Positions 27,027 to 35,541 are shown, counted from the first letter of the stretch. The stretch is 64,000 nucleotides of DNA from Cloacibacterium sp047601505 (GCF_047601505.1 NZ_JASGJD010000001.1:124001-188000), one strand, 5' to 3'. Notes: generated by a model from the sequence alone, not told the origin. Made by a program: numbers and translations.

Positions 27027-27104
27027 AAAAACCTAGCTCTAATCGTAGATTTTTCTTAATTTTAAACAGATATTAAGTTATTTCCTTCTTTAAAATCTAA
27101 AGTT

Positions 27105-27686
27105 ATGAATTACCTTGCCCACACATTTCTTTCTTATACAGACGAACAGATTGTAGGAAACATTATAGGTGATTTTATCAAAAATAAAAACAAAGAAAAT
27201 TTGCCCGAAGGCATACAGCAAGGCATCACACTTCACCGTGCAATAGATGCTTTTACGGATGTTCACCCGAAAGTTTCTGAAGCAAAAAAAGTTTTCCAAC
27301 CTATAGTGAGATTATATTCTGGTGCTTTTGTAGATGTAACTTTTGATTATTTTTTAGCCAATGACACTTCTATAAAATCTGATAAAGAATGGAGAGATTT
27401 CTCTTGTCATGTTTATGAAGTTTTAGATAAATATGAAGAAATTTTGCCCGAAACTTTCAGAAAAATTCTTCCCAGAATGCAAAAAGACAATTGGCTCTAC
27501 AATTACCGCTTCGACTGGGGCATGGAATATAGCCTCACTAATGTAATGAACAAAGCAAAATATCTAAACAACACCGTTCCTGTTTACGGATTTTTCCAAT
27601 ACAATAAAGATGTTTTAAGAAAATGCTACGAAGAATTTTTTCCAGAATTAAAAGATTTTTGTGATAAATTCAATGAGAATCTTTAA
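27105..27686 (+). CDS. Acyl carrier protein phosphodiesterase-like (DUF479)
   Basis: 193-residue protein of the AcpH/DUF479 family, a member of the HD-like fold that in E. coli removes phosphopantetheine from acyl carrier protein. The N-terminus MNYLAHTFLSYTDEQIVGN, then GDFIK, and the HRAIDAFTDVHPKVSEAKK motif hold the likely metal-binding His and Asp residues. A DVTFDYFLA motif follows. In Bacteroidota the true substrate is not established. It is 78 bases downstream of radA and convergent with the small secreted protein genes. Confidence 0.85.
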   Translation: MNYLAHTFLSYTDEQIVGNIIGDFIKNKNKENLPEGIQQGITLHRAIDAFTDVHPKVSEAKKVFQPIVRLYSGAFVDVTFDYFLANDTSIKSDKEWRDFSCHVYEVLDKYEEILPETFRKILPRMQKDNWLYNYRFDWGMEYSLTNVMNKAKYLNNTVPVYGFFQYNKDVLRKCYEEFFPELKDFCDKFNENL

Positions 27687-27690
27687 AATC

Positions 27691-27723
27691 CTGTTTAAAT
27701 TTTATTGCTGAAAATTTAAACAG
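27691..27723. terminator. 13-base-pair inverted repeat between converging genes
   Basis: CTGTTTAAATTTT (27691-27703) and AAAATTTAAACAG (27711-27723) are perfectly complementary around a 7-base loop. The position between two stop codons suggests a terminator, though no T run follows directly. Confidence 0.65.
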
Positions 27724-27727
27724 TAAG

Positions 27728-28126
27728 CTATTTTTTCACTTCTAAAATGAGATAAGGAAACTGAAAATCTGCCAAAACGAAATAAAATTTTCCGTTTTTA
27801 TTTTCTACAAAAAATTTCATCACTTTATCTTTTCCTTTGCTGATGGAGACAATACTTTCAGATTGTAAATCCCAAGTTCCGTTTTTTACCGCCATTTCTG
27901 GAGAAGGAAAATTAAAATCTACAGAATTATTATTCTTGAAAACAAAGTTAGATTTCAAAAACATTTTTTTTAGCATTTCCATTTTAGATTTTTGTTCTAA
28001 TGTTGAATTTTTCTTATTAAAACTTACATTTTCTACACGCCAAATCCCCACCAAATAAGCTTTGGAAATTTGAGCATAAAAAAACGTTCCTAGAAAAATC
28101 AATAAAAATGCTGATATTTTTCTCAT
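27728..28126 (-). CDS. Small secreted protein, lipocalin-like pattern
   Basis: 132-residue protein with a clear signal peptide (MRKISAFLLIFLGTFFYAQ). The mature part begins YLVGIWRVENVSF and continues as alternating beta strands with a GTWDLQSESIVSIS stretch. A GxW near the N-terminus and short beta strands resemble small lipocalin-like domains of Bacteroidota, but the match is weak. The function is unknown. It is second in a two-gene unit with the DUF6702 gene, separated by 4 bases, so both are probably co-expressed. Confidence 0.6.
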   Translation of the reverse strand: MRKISAFLLIFLGTFFYAQISKAYLVGIWRVENVSFNKKNSTLEQKSKMEMLKKMFLKSNFVFKNNNSVDFNFPSPEMAVKNGTWDLQSESIVSISKGKDKVMKFFVENKNGKFYFVLADFQFPYLILEVKK

Positions 28127-28130
28127 ACTT

Positions 28131-28631
28131 TTAAAACATTTGGTACAAATATCTATCCGGATAATTTAATTTACTACTTTTACGGTTTCCGTTTACGATA
28201 ATGTGCACAATATTCATTTGGTCATCGTACAAATTATAGAGCAAACTTACAGCGGTTTCTACTTTTTTGGGAGCTTCGGTAACTTCTGATTCTAAATAAA
28301 TATTTACCGCTTCTTTATCTTCTTCGTAACCCAAATAATTAATTTTTAGAAATTTATTATTATTTTTCAATTTAAAATATTCCGAAAAATAATTTCCTAG
28401 AGCTTTATTAATTGCATCTTTACTTTTTTCATCTCCAAAATGCAAAGATTGATTGTACTTTTTATTGAGTGCACTTTCCAAATCATCTAAAAAAAGCCTA
28501 GCAGAAACTTCGAAAGTTTTGGTTTTAGAATTATAATTAACCTCCACAGAACCAACATGATACGGATGCAAATCTTTTGCAGAAGACAAAAGAAAAAAGA
28601 ACATCCCGAAAAGCAAAAAAAACTTCTTCAT
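28131..28631 (-). CDS. DUF6702 family secreted protein
   Basis: 166-residue protein with a signal peptide (MKKFFLLFGMFFFLLSSAKD) and a mature part HPYHVGSVEVNYNSKTKTFE followed by VSARLFLDDLESAL. The HPYHVGSVE start of the mature protein is characteristic of the DUF6702 family, found beside HupE/UreJ-like and M1 peptidase genes in flavobacteria. The diverging neighbours here are exactly those two. The function is unknown. Confidence 0.8.
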   Translation of the reverse strand: MKKFFLLFGMFFFLLSSAKDLHPYHVGSVEVNYNSKTKTFEVSARLFLDDLESALNKKYNQSLHFGDEKSKDAINKALGNYFSEYFKLKNNNKFLKINYLGYEEDKEAVNIYLESEVTEAPKKVETAVSLLYNLYDDQMNIVHIIVNGNRKSSKLNYPDRYLYQMF

Positions 28632-28692
28632 AATTAAAACATTTCAATTTTCGTTCCGAAATTAATCATTATTTTCGTATTTTATTTTAAAA

Positions 28693-29274
28693 ATGATGAC
28701 AGATTTTCTTTTTTATTTACAATTAGGCTGGGAACATATTATTTCGATTGATGCATTAGACCATCAACTTTTCATTTTAGCATTGGTAGCAATTTTCAGT
28801 TTTCAAGATTTAAAAAAGGTACTTATTTTAGTTACTGCTTTCACACTAGGACACTCTTTCACGTTAGCTTTAAGTGCTTTTGACATCATTAGATTCCCAA
28901 GCAATTGGGTGGAATTTTTAATCCCTTGTACCATTGTTTTCACCGCCTTAGATAACATTATTTTTTCTAAAAACGAAGACAAATTAATAAAACTCAATTA
29001 TTTTCTGGCTTTAATTTTCGGATTAATCCACGGAATGGGGTTTGCCAACTCCGTAAGAATGATGCTTGCAAAAGAGCAAAGCATTGTAATACCGCTTCTT
29101 GGCTTTAATGTTGGTTTAGAAATTGGTCAAATTGCAGTTGTTATTATTGTACTGAGTATTTTCTACATCCTTTCTACATTTTTAAAATTAAAGAAAAAGC
29201 ATTGGGTAATGTTAGTTTCAGCGCCAATTTTAATCTTTTCTATCAAGATGGCTTTAGAAAGAATACCCGTTTAG
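28693..29274 (+). CDS. HupE/UreJ family membrane protein
   Basis: 193-residue membrane protein with six predicted helices. The N-terminal part has LGWEHIISIDALDHQLFILA and the TLGHSFTLAL motif, and the fourth helix carries GLIHGMGFANSVR. His and Asp residues inside the helices match the HupE/UreJ family of suspected nickel or cobalt permeases. No hydrogenase or urease genes are near, so metal transport is unproven. It diverges from the DUF6702 pair and precedes the M1 peptidase gene; this synteny is common in flavobacteria. Confidence 0.85.
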   Translation: MMTDFLFYLQLGWEHIISIDALDHQLFILALVAIFSFQDLKKVLILVTAFTLGHSFTLALSAFDIIRFPSNWVEFLIPCTIVFTALDNIIFSKNEDKLIKLNYFLALIFGLIHGMGFANSVRMMLAKEQSIVIPLLGFNVGLEIGQIAVVIIVLSIFYILSTFLKLKKKHWVMLVSAPILIFSIKMALERIPV

Positions 29275-29337
29275 TCCTATTATAAACAAATAAAATAACT
29301 ACAACCCCTATATTTTTTAAGTAAAAGTTTAAAAAAA

Positions 29338-29370
29338 TTGATTTTTTCTGTAACAAATATCTATATTTGT
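29338..29370 (+). promoter_or_regulatory. M1 peptidase promoter with palindrome
   Basis: TATATTTG (29362-29369) matches the -7 box and TTG (29338-29340) lies 21 bases upstream, an ideal Bacteroidota promoter. The -7 box falls inside the palindrome ACAAATAT-CT-ATATTTGT (29353-29370), which could bind a regulator. Confidence 0.65.
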
Positions 29371-29398
29371 TGACAAATCTGAAAAAATTAATTTGATA

Positions 29399-31771
29399 AT
29401 GAAAAGGAGTCTAAGCATTTTTATGTTTTTATGCTCTCTTGCGAGCATTTCCGCTCAAAACATTCAAAACAACCCTGGCAGCAACCACGGGAACAAATTT
29501 GAACAATTGGGCACCATTTTACCAACCCCTAATAATTACAGAACAGCATCTGGTGCACCTGGCCACGAATATTGGCAACAGCGTGCAGACTATGACATTT
29601 CTGCTTATTTGGACGAAGACAAACTAAACCTAAAAGGTTCTGAAACGATTACTTACTATAACAATTCCCCAGACGAACTAGATTACATTTGGTTACAATT
29701 AGATGAAAATCAGCAATCTTCTGTAAAAAATGCGGGATATGACAATAGTTCATCTTTACTAAAGCAAACTTCTAGCACTCGTTTATCTGCCTCTGAATTA
29801 CCTGCAAAAGACAATGGCTATGGCGTGAATCTAGACAAAGTAACAGACGAAAATGGCAAACCGCTTTCTTATGTGGTAAACAAAACCATGATGAGAATAG
29901 ATTTACCTAAAAAATTAAAAAAAGGAGAAACTTTCAAATTTAAAATTGATTGGAATTACAATATTTCTGACCGCATGAAAATGGGAGGAAGAGGTGGTTA
30001 TGAATTCTTTCCAGAAGAAGGAAATTATCTTTTCACCATGACGCAATGGTATCCTAGACTTTGTGTTTACTCAGATTTCCAAGGATGGCAAAATCACCAA
30101 TTTACAGGAAGAGGAGAATTTGCCCTTACTTTTGGTAATTTCAAAGTAAAAATGAATGTTCCTGCAGACCATGTAGTTGCCGGAACCGGTGTTGGAAAAA
30201 ACTATGCAGAAGTGCTTACTCCAGAACAATTTGCAAGATGGCAAAAAGCTCAAAACGCTTCCGAACCAGTAGAAATTGTGACTTTAGACGAAGCTAAAAA
30301 AGCAGAAAAAACAAAATCTAAAAATAGAAAAACTTGGGTTTTCGAAGCTGAAAACGTAAGAGATTTCGCTTGGACTTCTTCTAGAAAATATGTTTGGGAT
30401 GCAATGCCACAAGTAATTGCTGAAAACAACAATAAAGTAATGGCAATGAGTTTCTATCCTAAAGAATCTTATGGACTTTACAGAAAATATTCTACTAAAG
30501 CCGTTGCTCATACTATTAAAACATATTCTGACTTTACAATTCCTTATCCTTATCCAGTTGCTCAATCTGTAGAAGCTGCAAACGGCATGGAATATCCAAT
30601 GATTTGTTTCAACTACGGAAGAACCGAAAAAGATGGAACTTATTCTGAAGGCACTAAAAACGGAATGTTAGGGGTAATCATCCACGAAGTTGGTCATAAT
30701 TTTTTCCCAATGATTATTAATTCAGACGAAAGACAATGGTCTTGGATGGACGAAGGACTTAATACTTTTGTAGAATATCTTACAGAAGAACTTTGGGACA
30801 ACAAATTTCCTTCAAAAAGAGGTCCTGCACATACTATTGTAGATTACATGAAACTTCCAAAAGACCAATTGGAACCAATAATGTCTAATTCTGAAAACAT
30901 TATTCAATTTGGACCAAATGCTTACTCTAAACCAGCAACAGGACTTAATATTTTGAGAGAAACCATTATGGGAAGAGAGCTTTTTGACAAAGCTTTTAAA
31001 ACCTATGCAAAAAGATGGGCTTTCAAACATCCTGAACCTGCAGATTTATTTAGAACAATGGAAGATGCAAGTGGCGAAGATTTAGATTGGTTCTGGAGAG
31101 GTTGGTTCTACAGTACAGATCCTGTTGATATTGCAATTGACAAAGTAACCGTAGCAACACCAGATTTTGACGGCAAAGCAACTCCTAGAGAATTTAAATA
31201 TAAAGTAGAAAAACCTGCTGTTAACGATTTTGAAGATATTTCTAAAATTAGAAACCGAGAAGATAAAAAAATCACTTTCTATACAGACAAAGATACTTCT
31301 ACTCAAGATTTTTACTGGAGATATGACAGAGGTTTAGAAAATGTAGACACTACTAAAGAATACACAATTAAAGGTGACGCCGCAGAAAATTTAACTGAAA
31401 AAGAAAGAGCAAATTTCAAAAATCTAACTGGTTATCAAATAGATTTCTCTAACAAAGGAGGTTTGGTAATGCCTCTTATTCTAGAATTCACTTTCGAAGA
31501 CGGCTCTAAATTAAACGATAAAATCTCTGCTCAAATTTGGAGAAAAAACGAAAAATCTGTTTCTAAAACTTATTTCTTCGACAAAAAATTAAAGTCTATT
31601 CAACTAGACCCAATGAAAGAAACTGCTGACATTGATACTTCTAACAACTTCTGGGGAACATTCTCAGAACCCACCAAGTTCCAAGTATTCAAAGACAGAC
31701 AACAGCAACGTGCAAGAGGTGTTTCGCCAGGAATGGTAAATCCAATGCAAGCTGCAGGAAAGAAAAATTAA
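29399..31771 (+). CDS. M1 family zinc metallopeptidase
   Basis: 790-residue secreted peptidase of the M1 (aminopeptidase N-like) family. A signal peptide (MKRSLSIFMFLCSLASISAQ) is followed by an N-terminal beta domain and a thermolysin-like domain. The zinc site is HEVGH at residues 429-433 with the third ligand E452 (WMDEGLNTF). The substrate-binding GAMEN motif appears in the variant form NGMEYP. A C-terminal extension lacks a T9SS sorting signal, so it is probably periplasmic. The ATG at 29399 begins the signal peptide; the frame can also open at a TTG 6 bases earlier. It has its own promoter and terminator. Confidence 0.92.
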   Translation: MKRSLSIFMFLCSLASISAQNIQNNPGSNHGNKFEQLGTILPTPNNYRTASGAPGHEYWQQRADYDISAYLDEDKLNLKGSETITYYNNSPDELDYIWLQLDENQQSSVKNAGYDNSSSLLKQTSSTRLSASELPAKDNGYGVNLDKVTDENGKPLSYVVNKTMMRIDLPKKLKKGETFKFKIDWNYNISDRMKMGGRGGYEFFPEEGNYLFTMTQWYPRLCVYSDFQGWQNHQFTGRGEFALTFGNFKVKMNVPADHVVAGTGVGKNYAEVLTPEQFARWQKAQNASEPVEIVTLDEAKKAEKTKSKNRKTWVFEAENVRDFAWTSSRKYVWDAMPQVIAENNNKVMAMSFYPKESYGLYRKYSTKAVAHTIKTYSDFTIPYPYPVAQSVEAANGMEYPMICFNYGRTEKDGTYSEGTKNGMLGVIIHEVGHNFFPMIINSDERQWSWMDEGLNTFVEYLTEELWDNKFPSKRGPAHTIVDYMKLPKDQLEPIMSNSENIIQFGPNAYSKPATGLNILRETIMGRELFDKAFKTYAKRWAFKHPEPADLFRTMEDASGEDLDWFWRGWFYSTDPVDIAIDKVTVATPDFDGKATPREFKYKVEKPAVNDFEDISKIRNREDKKITFYTDKDTSTQDFYWRYDRGLENVDTTKEYTIKGDAAENLTEKERANFKNLTGYQIDFSNKGGLVMPLILEFTFEDGSKLNDKISAQIWRKNEKSVSKTYFFDKKLKSIQLDPMKETADIDTSNNFWGTFSEPTKFQVFKDRQQQRARGVSPGMVNPMQAAGKKN

Positions 31772-31798
31772 TACCAAAATAATTGATTAAATAATACG

Positions 31799-31827
31799 CC
31801 ACTCAAAGTTTTTTGAGTGGTTTTTTT
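31799..31827 (+). terminator. Terminator of M1 peptidase gene
   Basis: CCACTCAAA (31799-31807) pairs with TTTGAGTGG (31812-31820), followed by T7. Confidence 0.9.
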
Positions 31828-31848
31828 CTGCCAAAATTTCACATCAAC

Positions 31849-31921
31849 TGTCAGAATTCTGCCAAATTAACTTTCAATTTTTAATTTTTAATTTTCAATT
31901 GCTATTGGCACAAAATTGGGG
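31849..31921 (+). promoter_or_regulatory. groES upstream region: palindrome and TTGGCAC element
   Basis: TGTCAGAATTCTGCCA (31849-31864) contains the perfect palindrome CAGAATTCTG. Further down, TTGGCACAAAATTGGGG (31905-31921) resembles a sigma-54 site (TGGCAC-N5-TTGC), though the spacing is one base short. Between them are TTTTTAATTTTTAATTTTC repeats. No CIRCE element is seen. The role in heat-shock or general control is inferred. Confidence 0.35.
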
Positions 31922-31957
31922 AATTCCATCACAGAAAATTTAAAAATAATTATACAT

Positions 31958-32236
31958 ATGTCAGTAAATTTTAAACCATTAGCAGACAGAGTTTTAGTAG
32001 AACCTGTACAAGCAGAAACTAAGACTGCATCGGGAATCATTATCCCTGATACCGCAAAAGAAAAACCACAAGAAGGAACTGTAGTTGCAGTAGGAAATGG
32101 AAAACCAGACGAACCAATGACAGTAAAAGTTGGCGACAGAGTTCTTTACGGTAAATATGCCGGTTCTGAATTGAAACTAGACGGTAAAGATTATTTAATT
32201 GTAAGAGAATCTGATTTATTAGGAATTCTTGGATAA
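31958..32236 (+). CDS. groS: Co-chaperonin GroES
   Basis: 92-residue co-chaperonin that caps the GroEL folding chamber. It shows the typical order: FKPLADRVLVEPVQAETKTA, the mobile loop GIIIPDTAKEKPQEG, then GDRVLYGKYAGSEL and the DYLIVRESDLLGIL end. The ATG at 31958 (MSVNFKPLADRV) is the family start; an upstream frame extension is non-homologous. groL follows after 112 bases filled by a dispersed repeat. Confidence 0.97.
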   Translation: MSVNFKPLADRVLVEPVQAETKTASGIIIPDTAKEKPQEGTVVAVGNGKPDEPMTVKVGDRVLYGKYAGSELKLDGKDYLIVRESDLLGILG

Positions 32237-32348
32237 TTTACCTGTACATTGTACAAAGTAAAATGTACAATGTATTTATAAAAATTTCATAAAAATAACT
32301 CTGTACTTTGTACATTCTACATAGTACATTAATACAATCTAAAAAATT
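32237..32348. repeat. TGTACATTGTAC-type repeat between groS and groL
   Basis: The whole 112-base gap is built of short mutually complementary units such as TGTACATTGTACAAAGTA, AAATGTACAATGTA and CTGTACTTTGTACATTC. The same family occurs in the 5S-23S spacer (46705-46797). It can fold into hairpins within the groSL mRNA, and no ORF is present. Confidence 0.7.
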
Positions 32349-33977
32349 ATGGCAAAAGAAATAAAATTCGATATTGAATCTAGAGACGCTCTTAAAAGAG
32401 GTGTTGATGCATTAGCTAATGCAGTAAAAGTAACTTTAGGACCAAAAGGTAGAAACGTAGTAATCGAGAAAGCTTTCGGTGCTCCTCACGTAACCAAAGA
32501 CGGTGTGTCTGTAGCGAAAGAAATAGAGCTAGAAGACAAAGTAGAAAACATGGGCGCTCAAATGGTGAAAGAAGTTGCTTCTAAAACCAATGATATTGCT
32601 GGAGACGGTACTACTACCGCTACAGTTTTGGCTCAGGCTATCGTAAGAGAAGGTCTTAAAAACGTTGCAGCTGGTGCAAATCCTATGGATTTGAAAAGAG
32701 GAATCGACAAAGCAGTAACTGCTGTTGTAGAAAATCTTAAATCTCAATCTCAATCTGTAGGTGATTCTGCTGAAAAAATTAAACAAGTAGCTTCTATTTC
32801 CGCAAATAACGACGAAACTATCGGAACTTTAATTTCTGAAGCTTTCTCTAAAGTTGGTAAAGAAGGTGTAATTACCGTAGAAGAAGCAAAAGGAACTGAT
32901 ACTACAGTAGATGTAGTAGAAGGTATGCAATTCGATAGAGGTTACCAATCTCCATATTTCGTTACCAATGCAGAAAAAATGGTGGCAGAATTAGACAATC
33001 CTTTTATTCTTTTAGTTGAGAAAAAAATCTCTTCAATGAAAGAATTATTGCCAGTTTTAGAACCAGTTGCTCAGCAAGGAAAAGCGCTTCTTATTATTTC
33101 TGAAGAAGTAGAAGGTGAAGCTTTAGCAACTTTAGTTGTAAACAAATTAAGAGGTTCTCTTAAAATTGCAGCAGTAAAAGCTCCAGGTTTTGGAGACAGA
33201 AGAAAAGCAATGTTAGAAGATATTGCCATCTTAACTGGTGGACAAGTTGTTTCTGAAGAAAGAGGCTTCAACATGGACAATGTTACCATTGACATGCTAG
33301 GAAGAGCAGAAAAAGTAACCATTGATAAAGACAATACAACCATCGTAAATGGAGCTGGTAACGAAGAAGAAATTAAAGGTAGAGTTTCTCAAATTAAAGC
33401 TCAAATGGAATCTACAACTTCAGATTACGACAGAGAAAAATTGCAAGAAAGATTAGCTAAACTAGCTGGTGGAGTTGCTGTTCTTTATGTAGGTGCTGCT
33501 TCTGAAGTAGAAATGAAAGAGAAAAAAGACAGAGTTGACGATGCGCTTCACGCAACAAGAGCTGCTGTAGAAGAAGGAATCGTTGCTGGTGGTGGAGTTG
33601 CTTTAGTAAGAGCAATTGCTGCACTAGACAATCTTTCTGGAGCTAACCAAGATGAATTTACAGGTATCAAAATCGTAAAAAGAGCGATTGAAGAACCTCT
33701 AAGACAAATCGTTGCAAATGCAGGTGGTGAAGGTTCTGTAATCGTAGCTAAAGTAGCAGAAGGAAGTGGAGATTTCGGTTATAATGCAAAAACTGACGAG
33801 TATGTAAATATGCTAGAAGCTGGTATTATAGACCCTACTAAAGTAACCAGAGTTGCCTTAGAAAACGCTGCTTCTGTATCAGGAATGTTATTAACTACAG
33901 AATGTGTAATCACAGAAGTACCAAAACCTGAAAGCGCAATGCCACCAATGGGAGGAGGAATGCCAGGAATGATGTAA
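32349..33977 (+). CDS. groL: Chaperonin GroEL
   Basis: 542-residue Hsp60 chaperonin, forming the double-ring folding machine with GroES. It begins MAKEIKFDIESRDALKRGVD and has the ATP-binding GDGTTTATVLAQ with the catalytic Asp, the apical segment and the VEEGIVAGGGVALVRA signature. The C-terminus is the short hydrophobic PPMGGGMPGMM tail. It is the single groEL copy seen, downstream of groS. Confidence 0.98.
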   Translation: MAKEIKFDIESRDALKRGVDALANAVKVTLGPKGRNVVIEKAFGAPHVTKDGVSVAKEIELEDKVENMGAQMVKEVASKTNDIAGDGTTTATVLAQAIVREGLKNVAAGANPMDLKRGIDKAVTAVVENLKSQSQSVGDSAEKIKQVASISANNDETIGTLISEAFSKVGKEGVITVEEAKGTDTTVDVVEGMQFDRGYQSPYFVTNAEKMVAELDNPFILLVEKKISSMKELLPVLEPVAQQGKALLIISEEVEGEALATLVVNKLRGSLKIAAVKAPGFGDRRKAMLEDIAILTGGQVVSEERGFNMDNVTIDMLGRAEKVTIDKDNTTIVNGAGNEEEIKGRVSQIKAQMESTTSDYDREKLQERLAKLAGGVAVLYVGAASEVEMKEKKDRVDDALHATRAAVEEGIVAGGGVALVRAIAALDNLSGANQDEFTGIKIVKRAIEEPLRQIVANAGGEGSVIVAKVAEGSGDFGYNAKTDEYVNMLEAGIIDPTKVTRVALENAASVSGMLLTTECVITEVPKPESAMPPMGGGMPGMM

Positions 33978-33982
33978 AAAAG

Positions 33983-34062
33983 CAGGAAGTGCAAAATCGG
34001 AAGATGGAAGACTCGAAAATCGTCATTGCGAGGAAGGAGTACAACGACTGACGAAGCAATCC
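33983..34062. repeat. GGAAG units and TCATTGCGA...GAAGCAATC repeat
   Basis: A GGAAGTGCAAAATCGGAAG stretch (33991-34013) is followed by GTCATTGCGAGGAAGGAGTA and GACGAAGCAATCC (34021-34062), directly after the groL stop and before its terminator. The second part is another copy of the repeat at 9511-9550 and 39599-39636. Confidence 0.6.
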
Positions 34063-34078
34063 GCTTATAAATTATATT

Positions 34079-34111
34079 AAATCCGTTCAATTTTTTTGAG
34101 CGGATTTTTTT
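34079..34111 (+). terminator. Terminator of groSL
   Basis: AATCCGTTCAA (about 34080-34090) pairs with TTGAGCGGATT (about 34096-34106) with one G-U pair, followed by a T run. The repeats at 33983-34062 lie upstream of it and are therefore transcribed. Confidence 0.8.
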
Positions 34112-34173
34112 CGTTCCGTAGGAACGTAATGTGTGTAGAAAAAACAGCAAAAAAAGGCGTTCCGTAGGAACGC
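34112..34173. repeat. Two CGTTCCGTAGGAACG palindromes
   Basis: CGTTCCGTAGGAACG (34112-34126) and GCGTTCCGTAGGAACGC (34157-34173) lie 45 bases apart and are both followed by a short ATGT motif. The core matches the elements at 9881-9945. Confidence 0.75.
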
Positions 34174-34193
34174 TATGTTAAAAAATATAAATT

Positions 34194-34544
34194 CTATTTT
34201 ACAAATTTATCAAGAAGATTTTTTAAATATTTATTTTCTTCTTCCAGTTTTTTAATTCTCAATTCGTATTGCTCTATTAATTTTTCAGATAGGTTATTAA
34301 CTACAAAACCATTATTAACTCCTGAATTATTTTGATAAAAAGACATATTCTCACCTGAAAGAAACTCTAAAATACTTGTTTCTAAAATTTTAGATATTTC
34401 TTCTATTTGGCTAAAATCTGGTTTTGTCTTATTATTCTCAAAATTAGAATATGTTTTTTGCGAAATCTGTAAAACTTCTGCCATATATTCTTGTGAAAAG
34501 TTTTTTGTAAGTCTTGCTTGTTTCAGTTTTTCTCCTAAACTCAT
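34194..34544 (-). CDS. XRE family helix-turn-helix regulator
   Basis: 116-residue DNA-binding protein. The N-terminal Cro/CI-type HTH (MSLGEKLKQARLTKNFSQEY then MAEVLQISQKTYSNFENNKT) covers about residues 1-65. The C-terminus (about 75-116) is a coiled coil (LIEQYELRIKKLEEENKYLK), typical of small self-dimerising regulators. It diverges from the T9SS-tagged gene across 202 bases that contain direct repeats near its own promoter, so it may regulate itself and that neighbour. No toxin or phage genes are nearby. Confidence 0.85.
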   Translation of the reverse strand: MSLGEKLKQARLTKNFSQEYMAEVLQISQKTYSNFENNKTKPDFSQIEEISKILETSILEFLSGENMSFYQNNSGVNNGFVVNNLSEKLIEQYELRIKKLEEENKYLKNLLDKFVK

Positions 34545-34560
34545 TTCTAAATATTTTACT

Positions 34561-34612
34561 CAAATGTAAAAATATTTTTTGGAATTAGTAATTTTTTTCT
34601 TGTATTAGTAAT
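34561..34612 (-). promoter_or_regulatory. XRE regulator promoter with direct repeats
   Basis: On the minus strand TACATTTG (34568 down to 34561) matches the -7 box. ATTAGTAAT occurs at 34584-34592 and again at 34604-34612, exactly 20 bases apart (two helical turns), over and upstream of the -33 region. This is a plausible binding site for the XRE protein itself. Confidence 0.45.
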
Positions 34613-34746
34613 ATTAATATCAATTTTTGCTTTTAATAGCGGTACTTTTGAAAAAAAACTAATGTATAACAAACAAAAATTCTGACATTACGGTTTCCCG
34701 TATTTTTAATCAAAACATCTTATATAACTTTACAAAAAATTTTAAA

Positions 34747-35523
34747 ATGAAAAAAAATCTATTATCTTTATTGCTTTCAACTATTATCACTAGTTATGCA
34801 TTTGGGCAAATTACACTTGAAAAAACTTATCCTTCCGAGAATCTCCAAGTTTTTACAAATAATGCTGAAACTTATTATTATACTGTTGGTTGGAATCTTT
34901 CCACAATAAAAATTTACAATTCAGACTACTCTCTGAAGAAACAGTTCACTCCAACAATTCCTGTGGGATATGAAATGGTAATAAGAGCGTATGATAATTT
35001 CTTTCTTTCAAAGAATCTATTTAATTTTGATAATTTGTTGGAAATAGTCGTTGCTTTTGCCAAATATGATACTACTATTAATGAATTTACATATAAAATA
35101 ATAATATATAATGAAGATGGGCAAATAGTGAAAGATTTTGGTGATGGCTACAATTTAGAAAATGAATTTGATTTTCATATTTATCATGACAGTAACGCAA
35201 ATAAAAACAAATTAAGACTTTTTAATCTAGCAACTAACTCAACAGAAATTTATAATCTTTCAACCAATTCCTTAACAACAAAAGAAATTACATATAAAAA
35301 TAAACTTTCGGCTTTTCCTATTCCTACAAATAAAAATTTAAATATTATAAATCCAAATAATGGTAATAATAATTTACAAGTTTATGATCAAAATGGCAAA
35401 ATAGTCTTAAATAAATCTTTCATGAACTCTGAAAAAATAATTTCTTTAGACGTTGAGTTTCTTCCTAAAGGTATTTATATTTATAAAATAGGAAACATTA
35501 ATTCTAAATTTTTTAAAAATTAA
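34747..35523 (+). CDS. Short secreted protein with T9SS sorting domain
   Basis: 258-residue secreted protein: signal peptide MKKNLLSLLLSTIITSYAFG, a beta-rich middle of about 150 residues (WNLSTIKIYNSDYSLKKQF) and a C-terminal type A sorting domain (FPIPTNKNLNIINPNNGNN; then LQVYDQNGKIVLN) ending SKFFKN. The middle may be a small beta-propeller-like domain of the kind that reads 'YNEDGQIVKDF'. The role is unknown. It diverges from the XRE regulator and precedes a small orphan gene after 18 bases, which may be co-transcribed. Confidence 0.75.
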   Translation: MKKNLLSLLLSTIITSYAFGQITLEKTYPSENLQVFTNNAETYYYTVGWNLSTIKIYNSDYSLKKQFTPTIPVGYEMVIRAYDNFFLSKNLFNFDNLLEIVVAFAKYDTTINEFTYKIIIYNEDGQIVKDFGDGYNLENEFDFHIYHDSNANKNKLRLFNLATNSTEIYNLSTNSLTTKEITYKNKLSAFPIPTNKNLNIINPNNGNNNLQVYDQNGKIVLNKSFMNSEKIISLDVEFLPKGIYIYKIGNINSKFFKN

Positions 35524-35541
35524 ACAAAAAAAAACAAAATT

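Noticed and set aside
31916..31957. Longer GroES beginning upstream of 31958
   Set aside because: The extension has no similarity to GroES, whose conserved start is at 31958.
32237..32348. Riboswitch or attenuator between groS and groL
   Set aside because: The hairpins are explained by a dispersed repeat also present in the rRNA spacer; no known riboswitch consensus is seen.
34020..34062. Part of a tRNA or small RNA gene after groL
   Set aside because: The sequence matches dispersed repeats at 9511 and 39599 and has no tRNA fold.
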